Notes: generated from the sequence alone by a model not told the origin. A stretch of DNA of 64,000 nucleotides from Lysobacteraceae bacterium PS02065 (GCA_029959555.1 JASCPI010000008.1:1-64000); one strand, 5' to 3'; counted from the stretch's first letter, positions 9,159 through 18,686 are shown. Translations and numbers: made by a program.

Positions 9159-10187
9159 ATGAGCTACGTGATCCACATCTGGGAAGATCGTCTGCCGCGT
9201 TCGCTCCGGGAGTCGGCGGAAGACCAGATGCGACTGGGATCGAGGCTCACCTACCCGAACCCGAAGTGGCGGCGCCTTCGCGACGAGGTCGAATCACGCA
9301 TGACGGCGCTCGGCCTCGAAACGATCTGGGGCGAAATGCCTTTCGACATCGACAACCTCGATCGCGTCTACGGCCTCGAGGTGGACGGTCAGCCCGAGGG
9401 GTTCCTCAGGACGCTGGTTCGTGTCGCGACCTCACTCGGGTTCTGCGTGCTCGATGACGTCGCCGCCATCTGCTACCTGCCCTTCGGCATCATCTTCACC
9501 CACGACGGGCGCAAGCGACTCAAGTGGATCGACGACACCGCCACTCCCGTCACGACCGCCGACCGTGAAGCGGTCATGGCCCGATGCGTGACCGCCTGGC
9601 AGCCTCGATTCGAGGCACTCGGCTTCACGCTGCGCCGCGATGATCCGTTTCGCGACGAGATCCCCTGGCTCGCCGAGCGGGAGTCACCGGCAGGCCGGCA
9701 GATCATCAGGATCGCGTTCTCGACCTGCAACGACGCGCTGTCCTTCTCCGTGCGTGCCACTCTGAATCCCGTACTGCCCGATCCCGTACGGGCCATTCCC
9801 ACGCTGACGTTCATCCAGGTTCGTGGTTCCGAACTGCGCGGCATGTCGGCCTTCATGGACAGCTCGCGGTGGTCGATGCTTTCGATCGGTGGTTCGCTCG
9901 AGACCAGCGAGCACGTGGACCGCGCTGTCGATGCGGTGTTCGAGTACCTCGACGACGAGATCCTGCCGACGTTCGAGGCGTGCTCCACACATGCCGGCAT
10001 CCTCCGCCTCGCGCTCGACGACAAGGGCAAGCCGGGCTATCTCGTGCCTAGCGAAATGATCCTCGCGATGGCCTGGATGGAGGGCGACGACATGCTCGAG
10101 CGCCTCCATGCGGCCTACCGGACATCGGACCCCGACTGGGAGGGCAATGCCAAGGCCCATGCGGCGCTGAAGACCTTGGCTCGCTGA
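9159..10187 (+). CDS. conserved-looking cytoplasmic protein of unknown function
   Basis: 342 aa, no signal peptide or membrane segment. The sequence is rich in tryptophan, acidic residues and predicted alternating strands and helices. The first third (MSYVIHIWE, then YGLEVDGQPEGFLRTLVR) has the look of small immunity-like or SUKH/Imm domains that occur beside polymorphic toxins, and the last 50 residues read like an acidic helical tail (AYRTSDPDWEGNAKAHAALKT). I cannot assign a family with confidence. No toxin gene is adjacent. Stand-alone between oppositely oriented genes. Confidence 0.75.
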   Translation: MSYVIHIWEDRLPRSLRESAEDQMRLGSRLTYPNPKWRRLRDEVESRMTALGLETIWGEMPFDIDNLDRVYGLEVDGQPEGFLRTLVRVATSLGFCVLDDVAAICYLPFGIIFTHDGRKRLKWIDDTATPVTTADREAVMARCVTAWQPRFEALGFTLRRDDPFRDEIPWLAERESPAGRQIIRIAFSTCNDALSFSVRATLNPVLPDPVRAIPTLTFIQVRGSELRGMSAFMDSSRWSMLSIGGSLETSEHVDRAVDAVFEYLDDEILPTFEACSTHAGILRLALDDKGKPGYLVPSEMILAMAWMEGDDMLERLHAAYRTSDPDWEGNAKAHAALKTLAR

Positions 10188-10219
10188 CTCTCGCCGAGTG
10201 ATGCCGTCGCGCGAGGCCG

Positions 10220-10564
10220 TCATCCTGTCGCCGTGCGGATGTCCACGAGCGAGAGCGTGAGTGCCCAGGCGAGTGCGGCGCCGAGCCACAGGATCGCGCC
10301 GTAGGCGATGCGACGCGGCCACGCGCCCACGCCGTATCGTTCGAGCCGTATCGCGATCCAGCCTGCGGCGAGAAAACTCGGTGCCCACAGCATGCCCGCC
10401 GAGAGTACGGCGGGCCACACGTTGTCGCCCTGCCAGTCGTCGAGGTTGCCGAAGGACGGCGCGAACACCGGATACACGGCGTAATAAAGCACTCCGCCGA
10501 GCAGGCCCATGCTCAGCAGGGCGAGTGCGAACGCGACGACAGCGGCGAGGATGGAGCGCTTCAC
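10220..10564 (-). CDS. small membrane protein, unknown function
   Basis: 114 aa with three hydrophobic segments (about residues 5-30, 50-72, 85-107), the first ending in a YYAVYPVF stretch. The pattern (helix, WPAVLSAGMLW, IAYGAILWLGAALAWAL) recalls DUF1761-like small integral membrane proteins, but this is weak. It starts five bases after the end of the upstream exported protein and is probably translated from the same message. Confidence 0.72.
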   Translation of the reverse strand: MKRSILAAVVAFALALLSMGLLGGVLYYAVYPVFAPSFGNLDDWQGDNVWPAVLSAGMLWAPSFLAAGWIAIRLERYGVGAWPRRIAYGAILWLGAALAWALTLSLVDIRTATG

Positions 10565-10569
10565 GCCGA

Positions 10570-11052
10570 TCAGTGCTCGCGCGTGAAGTGGTTCGTGCGC
10601 AGCAACGGCAAGCCGTCCGCACCGACGTAGGACGCGATCTCGGTCATCAAGTGGCCGTCGGCCGCGACCGTGTAGACGCGTGTCGACGCCGGCATACCCT
10701 GCCGACCGAGGCCGAGCACGAGCACGTTCGGTGCAGGCATCGTCATGGCCGAGGCATCGGCTTCGACGTTGCGCTCGAAGCGGATCGGTGTCGCGTCGAG
10801 CGGTGAGGTCGATTCGAAGTGCGTGGTCGCACCGGCCGCGTCGACGATGTCGACCGCCATGCCGAGCCTGCCCACCTCAGGCAAGGCGAACGCGATCGTC
10901 ACGCGCTTCGGTCGCGCTTCGGGCGGTTGCGTCATGCGCGACGTGTCGAGGGTCCAGCGTCCGATCAGCGGTGATGGCGGCGCCTTCGCGGCATGTACCG
11001 ATGCGCTGGCGACGACGAGACCGGACAGCAATGCGGCGATGCCATGACGCAT
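10570..11052 (-). CDS. exported lipocalin-like protein of unknown function
   Basis: 160 aa from the ATG at 11052, preceded by GAGGAG. The signal peptide spans about residues 1-21 (cleavage near V-H-A). The mature part begins LIGRWTLDTSRM, a G-x-W motif typical of lipocalin-like barrels, and continues with alternating strands. No cysteines that would suggest lipidation. Forms a two-gene unit with the small membrane protein just downstream. Confidence 0.72.
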   Translation of the reverse strand: MRHGIAALLSGLVVASASVHAAKAPPSPLIGRWTLDTSRMTQPPEARPKRVTIAFALPEVGRLGMAVDIVDAAGATTHFESTSPLDATPIRFERNVEADASAMTMPAPNVLVLGLGRQGMPASTRVYTVAADGHLMTEIASYVGADGLPLLRTNHFTREH

Positions 11053-11213
11053 GGGAATGCTCCTCGGTGAAGGATGGCATCGTGGCCAGCATGCGCACGA
11101 CGCGGGAGTGATGACGATCGCCCGCAGACTCGCACAGGCGATGGTGCGCGTCATCTCCCTGCCCTGCGTACGCCGCAAGCGATCGCGCGCGGGTGCGACG
11201 CGCACGACCGTGA

Positions 11214-12083
11214 TCAGGGAGCGCGTGGGCGAGCCGGATACGCCCAACGCAACGCGTCGTACTCGGATGCGTTGTATATCGTGTCGTGGCGCTCGGTCGG
11301 GCGCGGCACGTACGTCCATGCGAGGTCCTTCGATGCGGTGCGCGAGAGGATCGCGGCCAGCGCGGCGACGTGAGGCACGATCGTGTCCTCGTCGGCGGAG
11401 GTGAGGTAGAGCCGGCGCGGCGTGGCCGGTGCGGCTGCGAGCAGCGCCGGCGCCTCGCGCACGAGCGCGGCATCGTTCCACCACAGGCTCGGGCTGATCG
11501 CGATGACGACGTCGAACAGCGCCGGTTCGCGCAGGAAGCCCTCGATCGCGAACAGGCCGACGAGCGACTCGCCGATGATGCCGCGCCGACCATCGACACG
11601 ATAGCGCCGCGCGACCTCGGGCATGAGCTCGTCGGCGATGAAGGCGCGGAACGCGGCCGATCCGCCGACACGCGGCGCGATGGCCCGGTCGGCGTCCACG
11701 GTCGTCGGCCCGGTCATGTCGCGACGACGCTCGGTGTTCTCGATGCCGACGAGCAGGACCGGCTCGATCTCGCCGGCCGCGTCGCCGTCGTCGATCGTCT
11801 TCGCGACGTGCGGGAAGTCCTCGGCGAGGCCACCGTCAGGCATGACCAGCATGGCGAACCGTGCCTGGCCGTCCGCGTAGCCGGCCGGCACGTGGACGTT
11901 GATGCGGCGCGTTTCGCCGAGGGCCTTGCTCGCGAACTCGAAGCTTTCGTGCGTGGGCACGTCCGCGGAGACCTGCGCCGAGGACGTGGACGTGATGCCG
12001 AAGAAGCACGCGCACAACCATCCCATCCACCATGCCGAGCGCACCGATCCGCCACCCGGTACGCGTCGCCTGCCTGCCTTCAT
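11214..12083 (-). CDS. exported alpha/beta-hydrolase, esterase D / IroE-like
   Basis: 289 aa from the ATG at 12083, the first start that gives an N-terminal membrane/signal segment (residues 16-35). The ORF remains open upstream only because it runs in the wrong frame through the neighbouring gene. The nucleophile is Ser173 in IGESLVG; the acid is probably in SADEDTIVPH and the base His in RPTERHDTIYNASEYDALRW. The family cleaves esters, including siderophore and acyl esters, in the periplasm. The downstream His-containing phrase is typical of this group. Confidence 0.85.
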   Translation of the reverse strand: MKAGRRRVPGGGSVRSAWWMGWLCACFFGITSTSSAQVSADVPTHESFEFASKALGETRRINVHVPAGYADGQARFAMLVMPDGGLAEDFPHVAKTIDDGDAAGEIEPVLLVGIENTERRRDMTGPTTVDADRAIAPRVGGSAAFRAFIADELMPEVARRYRVDGRRGIIGESLVGLFAIEGFLREPALFDVVIAISPSLWWNDAALVREAPALLAAAPATPRRLYLTSADEDTIVPHVAALAAILSRTASKDLAWTYVPRPTERHDTIYNASEYDALRWAYPARPRAP

Positions 12084-12184
12084 GCCGTTGCCTCGCCGTC
12101 GGACGCGACAGTATGGACGAAGGCAGCCCGACACGGACCCGTGGACCGATGGTGTGCCGGACTTCGCGTGCCGCGTGCGGACTG

Positions 12185-13535
12185 TTACGGCTCGAACCCG
12201 GCCTTGAAGATGCGGTCGCTCTGCAACAGCAGAACCGCGAGTCCCGCGTTGAATGCCCTTGCCGTTCCCGCTCCCGAGAAGCGGCGACCGATCAGGTTGA
12301 ACTGCCGCGTGCCGGCACCGACGTCGCGCGTCGCGTTGACGGCCATGGTGCGGACGGTGCCGTCGCCGTCGTCGGCGTACACGTTGACCCAGCGATCGGT
12401 CGGCGCAAGGCCGACGAGATCGTCGATGGCGAGGCGGAAATTGGCCTCGTACGGCTGGTCGGTCAGCACTATCGAGGCCGAACCGAACATCATCGCGCGC
12501 GCCGGCTGAGCCAGCGACAGGCTGCAGGTGCGCGCCGCCGAAAACGCGTTCGAGGTGCTCGTGAAGATGAGGCTGCCCTGGCTCTGGCAGAACAATCCGG
12601 CCGTCGTCGGCACGACGATGACGTTGATCGCGGTGTCGTACATCGTTGGGGTTGCCCGAACCCGAGAAGCGGCCGGCGCGTACGGCGAACGTGCGCGTGC
12701 CCTCGCCCACATCGAACGCGTACTGCGTGGCGATCGACTCGTCGGTACCGTCGCCACTGTCTGCATACGTATTCACCCAGCGCTGCGTACCCAGCATCGG
12801 CTCGCCGTCCAGTGCCAGCGCCATGCGCACCTCGCTCGCCGCCGTGCCGTAGCCCACCGACGCCGAGGACGAGACGAACGCCGTGCCCGCAGCCGCCACC
12901 GGGATGCTGCACGTCACGATGTCCGCATCGGCCGCGAGCGAGACCATGTCACCGCTCGTGACGCCGCACGTCGTCTGTTGCGCGAGCGATGCCGGCACGA
13001 ACACGACCGAGAGCTGCGGATCGAACAGGTTGATGGAACCCGGGCCCACATAGCGCGAGGCGAGGAAACGCACGGTGTGCAGGCCGGCCGTGACGGCCGT
13101 GTAACGGTTCAGCGCGAGCGACTTGTCGGTACCGTCGCCCGCATCGGCGTAGATGTTGAGCCAGCGGTCACCGAAGGTGTCGAAGGTCGGGTTGTCGACC
13201 GTGATCGCCGCACGCAGCTCGTAGTCGCCATCGCTGTAGCTCGCCGACGCGGATCCATAGGCGAGCAGCACGCCGTCGACCGGCGCCGCGGGGCTCGCGG
13301 ACTGGAAGCCCGAGGCTTCGGCCGCACAGGACAGGTACTGCGCCGGCAAGGCCTCGACCTCGCGCGGCGGCTCGGCGGACATCACGGGCGCCGACGGCAT
13401 CGCGAGCGCGATCACGTCGGCCTCGGCGTTCTTGTCCTGGGCGCCGGCCGAAGCCGCCACGACCATCGCCACGGCGGCCAGGACGACGCGCGAGCGCGAC
13501 CGGTGCGCGCCAGCGGAGGACAGGTGGATCATCAT
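12185..13535 (-). pseudogene. secreted three-repeat protein interrupted by a frameshift
   Basis: Start at 13535 (tandem Met-Met) with a signal peptide (AAVAMVVAASAGA). Three similar domains of about 100-120 residues follow, each with the phrase RW-x-N-x-YAD-x-GDGT and a later arginine-aromatic strand, the look of choice-of-anchor / beta-sandwich domains. Near 12645-12660 the frame shifts by one base: domain two reads RFSGSGNPN and the continuation (YDTAINVIVVPTTAGLF) is found in the next frame down to 12185. The site includes a run of four G, so a sequencing slip or a genuine mutation are both possible. The last residues are RIFKAGFEP, the GFE tag. Confidence 0.78.
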
Positions 13536-13685
13536 GCAGCACCTCGCAGGGATCGGGTGCCCGGGGAGCACGCAAGCCGGGGCCCGATCGGGACATGGCT
13601 CGAACCCGTCGCCCCGTGTCGATTCCCCCTTTCCCGGATCGTCGCGACGAGAGCAGGCCAAGCAAACCGATCCCGGGAGGATGAG

Positions 13686-14078
13686 ATGCGCGTACTGGTA
13701 CTCGTCAAAGCCACCGACGCCAACGAGAACGGCGTCACGCCGCCGGCGTGGACGCGCGACATGCTCGAGGCGATGGGACGCTTCAACGACGATCTGCGCC
13801 GCGCCGGCATCCTGCTGGACGTCGCCGGCCTGGCCTCGTCGGCGCACGGCAGGCGGGTGGTGTTCGACGGCGAGGAGCGCACCGTCGTCGATGGACCCTT
13901 CCAACCCGCCGCGGAGCTCGTCGCCGGCTACTGGCTCTGGCAGGTAACGGACATGGACGAGGCCGTGGCCTGGGTCAGGCGCTGCCCGAATCCGATACCC
14001 GTGCCGAGTGTGATCGAGATCCGACCGCTGCACGAAGCAGTCGACCTTCGAAGTGCACGCGCCGAGGATGCGAGCTGA
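13686..14078 (+). CDS. YCII-related protein
   Basis: 130 aa. The ATG at 13686 gives MRVLVLVKATDANENG, the normal N terminus of the family; GGGAGG lies upstream. Ferredoxin-like YCII fold (PF03795), with the usual phrase RVVFDGEERTVVDGPF and a C-terminal strand containing GYWLWQV. Members bind small ligands and often accompany sigma-70 ECF genes, but none is here. The stop abuts the stop of the convergent lipoprotein gene at 14079 with no gap. Confidence 0.9.
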   Translation: MRVLVLVKATDANENGVTPPAWTRDMLEAMGRFNDDLRRAGILLDVAGLASSAHGRRVVFDGEERTVVDGPFQPAAELVAGYWLWQVTDMDEAVAWVRRCPNPIPVPSVIEIRPLHEAVDLRSARAEDAS

Positions 14079-15089
14079 TCAGCGGCGCCGCACCGGCAAC
14101 GTGCGCACGTCGGCGATCGGGACGATGTGCCAAGGCTGGTCGAGGCGGTCGACCGATTGCCACTCGACACGCGGCTCGCCGAACGAGCCCTCGTGCTCGG
14201 GTGGCGACACGTCCCAGTGCGTGGTCGCGAGCGCATCCATCGTGCCGCTGTCTGGCGGGCATCCCCACGGCTTGCCGGCCTCGTCGGTGCGCGTCGTCTC
14301 GGCGGCGCGCGACACGACGGGCTTATCGTTCGACGTGCGCCACGGCTGCACGAGCCGCGCACACACCGGCCTTGCCTGGAAATTGCCGAAGAACACCGGC
14401 ACGCGCGAGCCGTTCATCCAGTGTCCGCGCTGCAGGCGCACGCCTTCGAGCGCGGTCACGGCATCGATGTCGGCGGCCGCGCGCACCTCCCAGCGGCGCC
14501 AGTGCATGCGGCTCGTCTTGCCGAGCGAGGCGCTCGCGTCGCCCCAGCCGATGGTCTCCTCGAACGCGGTCTTCGTGCCCGCGATCAGTGCGCCGCCCTT
14601 GTCGAGGCCGAAGCGCAGCTCCTCGTACTTCGTGCCCTCGACCTCGACCTGCTGACGCGCCAGGCTGTAGAGCCAGCCGTTGCTGCAGGTGTAATGGTCA
14701 CCGTAGCGGATCGTCACCGCGCTTCCGCGTCCCGCGTAGGCGCGTTCGCCCTTGGCCTGTTCCTCGCGCACCGCACGCATGCCGCGCGCGTTGAGCGCGG
14801 GTTCGATGCGCAACCACGAGCCGTCGTCGGCCTGCGTGATGCGCGCATGGTGATCGTGCCAGCGATCGACCGACGAGCCGGTGCCGAGCATCCGGAACAG
14901 TTCGTACGAGACGTCGTCGTAGTCACCCTCGAGGTTCGGGCACGACCAGCCCTTGCGCGCGGCGAACATGCCCTTGGGCGACGCCCATTCGTCGGGGTAG
15001 CCATCCGTCCCGCAGCCGGCGAGCAGGCAAGACGCGACGGTGAGCATGCCGACCTGCAGCACGCGGCTCCGTCGTAGCGGCCTCGTCAT
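14079..15089 (-). CDS. lipoprotein, paralogue of the next gene upstream
   Basis: 336 aa from the ATG at 15089. The signal peptide ends in a lipobox (LLAGC), so the protein should be lipid-anchored. The mature protein shares with the product of 15229-16323 an ordered set of phrases: YPDEW/YPEEW, KGW-x-CPNLEG, HHARITQADDGS-x-LR, IGWGD, FFGNFQA, CARLVQP, and a C-terminal RVEWQSVDRLDQPWHIVPIADVR. Six or more cysteines are in conserved places, suggesting disulphides. Family and function unknown; same transcription direction as its paralogue, 139 bases downstream. Confidence 0.8.
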   Translation of the reverse strand: MTRPLRRSRVLQVGMLTVASCLLAGCGTDGYPDEWASPKGMFAARKGWSCPNLEGDYDDVSYELFRMLGTGSSVDRWHDHHARITQADDGSWLRIEPALNARGMRAVREEQAKGERAYAGRGSAVTIRYGDHYTCSNGWLYSLARQQVEVEGTKYEELRFGLDKGGALIAGTKTAFEETIGWGDASASLGKTSRMHWRRWEVRAAADIDAVTALEGVRLQRGHWMNGSRVPVFFGNFQARPVCARLVQPWRTSNDKPVVSRAAETTRTDEAGKPWGCPPDSGTMDALATTHWDVSPPEHEGSFGEPRVEWQSVDRLDQPWHIVPIADVRTLPVRRR

Positions 15090-15228
15090 GAGCTGAGACG
15101 ACGTGGGCACAGCGGGCGAACGGCGCTTTGGGAGATGGAGCATGGAGGTAGACTCGTCGAGGAATGGCATGGGGCATGGCGCGAGCGCGGTTTCCGCCTG
15201 TCGTCGCAGGGATACACGCCACGCCCGC

Positions 15229-16323
15229 TCAGAGCGACGGCTCGCGGTATTCGGGAGCGGGCAGCTCGCGCACGTCGGGGATGTCGATGACGTGCCACGG
15301 CTCCTCGACCCGGTCGAGTTGCTGCCATTCGACGCGGTAGGCGCGAACCGAACCGCGGTAGTCGGTCGGCCTCATTGCATGCATCTTGCCGCTGATCGGA
15401 CCGACAGCGTCGCTGTCGGCCGGACATTCGCCCGGTTTGCGCTCGACCGTGAGCGGCTTCTGTCGGGTCCAGAAGTCGGACGTGAGGTCGGCCGGGTTGC
15501 TGACCCTGTCCTCCGGTTGCACGAGGCGCACGCAGAGGGCTTGTCGATGAAAGTTCGCGAACCAGGTCTTCACCTTGTCGCCATCGAGGAAACCCGTACG
15601 CCTGAGGGTGATGCCCTCGAGCCCCGCCGCCTCCGCTTCATCGGAAGGGGCACGCGCTTCCCAGCGGTACCAGCGATGCCTCGAGCCGCGTCCCAGCGCG
15701 ATGCGCGGGCTGTCGCCCCAGCCGATGCTCTGGTCGTCACTCACCGTCTCGTCGACGATCAGCGCGCCGCTGCGGTCCTTGCCGATGCCGGTTTCCTCGT
15801 GCGCGAAGCCGGAGCCCCCCGTCCCGCCCCTGTCGAAGTTGCGGATGTAGAGCCAGCCCATCGTGCAACGGTAGTCGGTGCCCTGCTTCAACGTGAAGCT
15901 GGTGCCGCGCGTCATGGACATCTCGCCTGCACGCACCGCACGCATGCCTTCGGCACCGAGGGAGAAGTCGAGGCGCAACGACGAGCCATCGTCGGCTTGC
16001 GTGATGCGCGCGACATGCCTGCCCCATTCGGCACGTCGGGGCCCCACGCCGAACACGTACGCGAAAGCCCAGTTCGCGTCTCGGTACTCGCCTTCGAGAT
16101 TCGGGCACCACCATCCCTTGCGGTCGATCAGGAGGCCACGCGCGCTCGGCCACTCCTCGGGATAGTTCTTCGTGTCGCGCAGGCAGCCCTTGAGTGCCCA
16201 GGCCAGCACGAACAGCACGATCAGCAGCGGCCAGTTCTTCACGAGGAACCGTGCCGCCGACACGATCCTCCCACCACGTGAGCGATCGCGTGGTTGCGCG
16301 TGTTGCCCATTTTCGTCCGTCAT
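15229..16323 (-). CDS. membrane-anchored paralogue of the neighbouring lipoprotein
   Basis: 364 aa. Unlike its paralogue, it has no lipobox but a single N-terminal membrane segment (about residues 30-46, NWPLLIVLFVLAWALKG) with a basic cytoplasmic side, then a periplasmic domain with the shared phrases KGWWCPNLEG, HVARITQADDGSSLR, IGWGD, CVRLVQP and EWQQLDRVEEPWHVIDIPDVREL. The pair arose by tandem duplication and then changed its anchor. No known domain recognised. Confidence 0.8.
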   Translation of the reverse strand: MTDENGQHAQPRDRSRGGRIVSAARFLVKNWPLLIVLFVLAWALKGCLRDTKNYPEEWPSARGLLIDRKGWWCPNLEGEYRDANWAFAYVFGVGPRRAEWGRHVARITQADDGSSLRLDFSLGAEGMRAVRAGEMSMTRGTSFTLKQGTDYRCTMGWLYIRNFDRGGTGGSGFAHEETGIGKDRSGALIVDETVSDDQSIGWGDSPRIALGRGSRHRWYRWEARAPSDEAEAAGLEGITLRRTGFLDGDKVKTWFANFHRQALCVRLVQPEDRVSNPADLTSDFWTRQKPLTVERKPGECPADSDAVGPISGKMHAMRPTDYRGSVRAYRVEWQQLDRVEEPWHVIDIPDVRELPAPEYREPSL

Positions 16324-16390
16324 TCCCGAAGCCTTCCGCGTTCCTGTCCTTCCAGCCGTCCCGTGAAACGGTGCAGCGTCGCCTGTGGCA

Positions 16391-17572
16391 TCACGCGTCG
16401 AGCATCGCCTTGACCCGCCGCTCCACGTCCCGATCCTTGAGCGCCGCGATCAGCGCATCGACATCCGCCACGGTCGGGAAATCTTCGGGTTTGCGGTGGA
16501 TGTTGCGCTGGATCTGGACGTGCAGCTGCTTGACGAGCTCCGGTCCTTCGCCCCCGTACAGGCGGTTCGTGTACACCGACAGCAGCACGATGCGCGCGAG
16601 CACTTCCGGACCCTTCATGAAGCCGAGCTGCTGGCGCAGCCGGATCACCTGGCCTTCGTAGGTGACCTGCTTGCCGAGCTCCGCCACGGTGCGCAACGCG
16701 TCCATGCGCGGACGTACCCGGTCGCGGTAGTGCGCGAGCGCGATCTGACCCTGCTGGTCGAAACCTTCGGGAATGCTCTTGTAGTAAGGCGATAGCGTGG
16801 CGGTCACGTGGCTGAGCGAGAAATCGTCAGCATGGATGTCCGGCATGTTGCGCACGTCGGCGCTGTAGGCCGGCGGGGGCGACGCACGCAACGACGCGTC
16901 GCAGAGGCCCAGCCAGGCATCGCGCACGCGCTCGCTGCCAAGGTAGACGAACAACGCGAAACCCGCATGACTACTGTAGGTGTTGGCCATGTAGAGCAGT
17001 TTCTGCTCGATCACGCCGTGATGCCGCTCGGCGCGCATCTTGCCGTGCCCCTCCGGTACCAGCGTGTAGCCGTCGGCGACGAGTTCCGGGAAGAGCTCAC
17101 GCTCGAAGAACGCGTAGATGTCGGCGGCGGTCGGCTTGGCCGGTTTCGGCGTATCGACTCGTGGCTTTGCCCGCCAGGCGACCAGTCGCTCGTGCAGGAA
17201 CGGCTTCAGGCGCGTCGACGATGCCGGCGTGTCGGGCACCGAGCACAGGGCGTCGCCGCTGTCGTCGGTGATGCGGAAGCAACGCCGGTAGTCCGCGATG
17301 TACGACGTCGCGTAGTAGGCCTCGGTGAAGGCCGCACCTTCCTCGTTGAGCTCGTCCGTGGTCAGCTTGCCATCGGCGAGGTCGAACAGGATGTCGGCGG
17401 CCGACTGGCCCCGCTCGCGGCGTGCCGCGATGTCCTTGGCCAGTGCCTCGTCGACGAGCCCGGCGCCGGCCGCCCAGACCCAGTACAGGCCGATCGGGAT
17501 GCCGCCCGCCTCGTTCGGAAGCTCCGACGTGAAATCGAGGAAGTACATCTCGGCATCGTCGAACTTTTGCAT
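16391..17572 (-). CDS. two-part cytoplasmic protein with immunity-like N-terminal domain
   Basis: 393 aa. Residues 1-120 (KFDDAEMYFLDFT, then GGIPIGLYWVWAAGAGLVDE, a helical middle, and YIADYRRCF) resemble the DUF7832-type domain that occurs near polymorphic toxin loci. After a proline-rich linker (residues 140-150) the remaining 240 residues form a mostly helical domain that I do not recognise (FFERELFPELVADGYTLV, HHGVIEQKLLY). No toxin lies nearby. It precedes the two paralogous envelope proteins on the same strand (67-base gap). Confidence 0.72.
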   Translation of the reverse strand: MQKFDDAEMYFLDFTSELPNEAGGIPIGLYWVWAAGAGLVDEALAKDIAARRERGQSAADILFDLADGKLTTDELNEEGAAFTEAYYATSYIADYRRCFRITDDSGDALCSVPDTPASSTRLKPFLHERLVAWRAKPRVDTPKPAKPTAADIYAFFERELFPELVADGYTLVPEGHGKMRAERHHGVIEQKLLYMANTYSSHAGFALFVYLGSERVRDAWLGLCDASLRASPPPAYSADVRNMPDIHADDFSLSHVTATLSPYYKSIPEGFDQQGQIALAHYRDRVRPRMDALRTVAELGKQVTYEGQVIRLRQQLGFMKGPEVLARIVLLSVYTNRLYGGEGPELVKQLHVQIQRNIHRKPEDFPTVADVDALIAALKDRDVERRVKAMLDA

Positions 17573-17791
17573 CGCGAAACATCCCCCTTGGATGGCGCGG
17601 GATTAGAACATGAACGCGATCGATGCAAAGGAGGTGTTCAAGGACATGTTTTCCGTTTCGTGACGCCTTCACGAAAGTCGTCCCGGCGCCGCGCTCCCCG
17701 CACTTCACCGTCCGCCACCGATTTCGCCTATGCTCGCGCCGGCCACGCCACACATGGCGCTCGGCCACTCGCTTCATCACCAGGGGACATC

Positions 17792-18133
17792 ATGCTCACC
17801 ATCCACACGATCCGTGCCGCTTTCGCGTGCGCGGCGCTTGCGCTTCCGTCGATCGGCCTCGCCGGCCAGTGGTACTTCAACGTCACCAACGACACCGAAT
17901 CGCGCATCACCAAGCTCGAGGTTTCCGAGAACAAGAAGGACTGGGGCAACTTCGACATCGGCCGCGGCATCGATGGCGGCGACACCGTCAAGCTCGAGTG
18001 GGACAGCAGCACGGATTCCGAGTCGTGCGACCAGTGGATCCGCGCCACGTTCAGCGACGGCAGCAAGAGTCCGGCGACCAAGCAGAACTTCTGCGCGGAC
18101 CTGGACAACCCGATCGTCTTCGGCGAGGAGTAA
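17792..18133 (+). CDS. small secreted protein, unknown function
   Basis: 113 aa. The ATG at 17792 follows an AGGGGAC ribosome site. Signal peptide residues 1-24 (cleavage after L-A-G or nearby). The mature part is a short beta-rich domain (QWYFNVTNDTESRITKLEVS) with two cysteines (in SESCDQW and NFCADL) that could pair. Phrases such as VTNDT and KLEVSENKKDWG suggest an Ig-like or jacalin-like small sandwich. Family not recognised. Confidence 0.75.
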   Translation: MLTIHTIRAAFACAALALPSIGLAGQWYFNVTNDTESRITKLEVSENKKDWGNFDIGRGIDGGDTVKLEWDSSTDSESCDQWIRATFSDGSKSPATKQNFCADLDNPIVFGEE

Positions 18134-18209
18134 CTTCATCCATCGCCACGCCCATCCCCGGATGGACGTGGCGAAGGAAGCGACAAGCCCCTCCGGCGAG
18201 ATCGCCGGT

Positions 18210-18686
18210 CTACTTCTCTGCGCCGGCAGGTGGCACGAGGCGCTCGTGCGTTTCCGGTATCAGCCCGAGCGCGGCCGTGCCGTACCACTCACGGTACTCG
18301 GCGACCATCTCGCCCTTCGTGATGACCGGATCGGTCTCGGCCAGCGCGCGCGCCGCATCGATACCGTCCACCGCGAACACGTAGAGGCCGCGCCATCCGG
18401 ACGGATCCTTCGAGAACGGACCGGCCAGCACGAGCTGGCCGGCCTTCGACCAGCGCGTCATGTTGGCGAAGTGGCCCGCGAACATCGCGTCGCGTTCGGC
18501 GCCGTCGGGAACGCGGGTCGGGCCGGTCCTGAGCAGCACCAGCACGTACGTGCGCATGCCGCGCTCGTCGGCACCGAGGCGCTTGGCCAACGCCGCATCG
18601 AAGACGGCTGTCGGTGGTTCCTCCGCGGCAGCGGTCACCGGGAACATCGCGAGCAGCACGAGGACGAGCAGTGACGGCATGCGCAT
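18210..18686 (-). CDS. exported YCII-domain protein
   Basis: 158 aa from the ATG at 18686 with GGAG upstream. A signal peptide covers residues 1-21 (cleavage after A-A-A). The mature protein has the YCII pattern: TYVLVLLRTGP, an HFANMTRWSKAGQLVLAGPF stretch typical of the family, and a last strand. Export is unusual for YCII proteins but known for this subgroup. Divergent from the GFA-family gene at 18813. Confidence 0.85.
   Translation of the reverse strand: MRMPSLLVLVLLAMFPVTAAAEEPPTAVFDAALAKRLGADERGMRTYVLVLLRTGPTRVPDGAERDAMFAGHFANMTRWSKAGQLVLAGPFSKDPSGWRGLYVFAVDGIDAARALAETDPVITKGEMVAEYREWYGTAALGLIPETHERLVPPAGAEK

Noticed and set aside
11214-14033. A single 939-codon minus-strand frame
   Set aside because: It joins an esterase (11214-12083), out-of-frame sequence, and part of the frameshifted repeat protein. 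Signal peptides at 12083 and 13535 show that these are separate genes.
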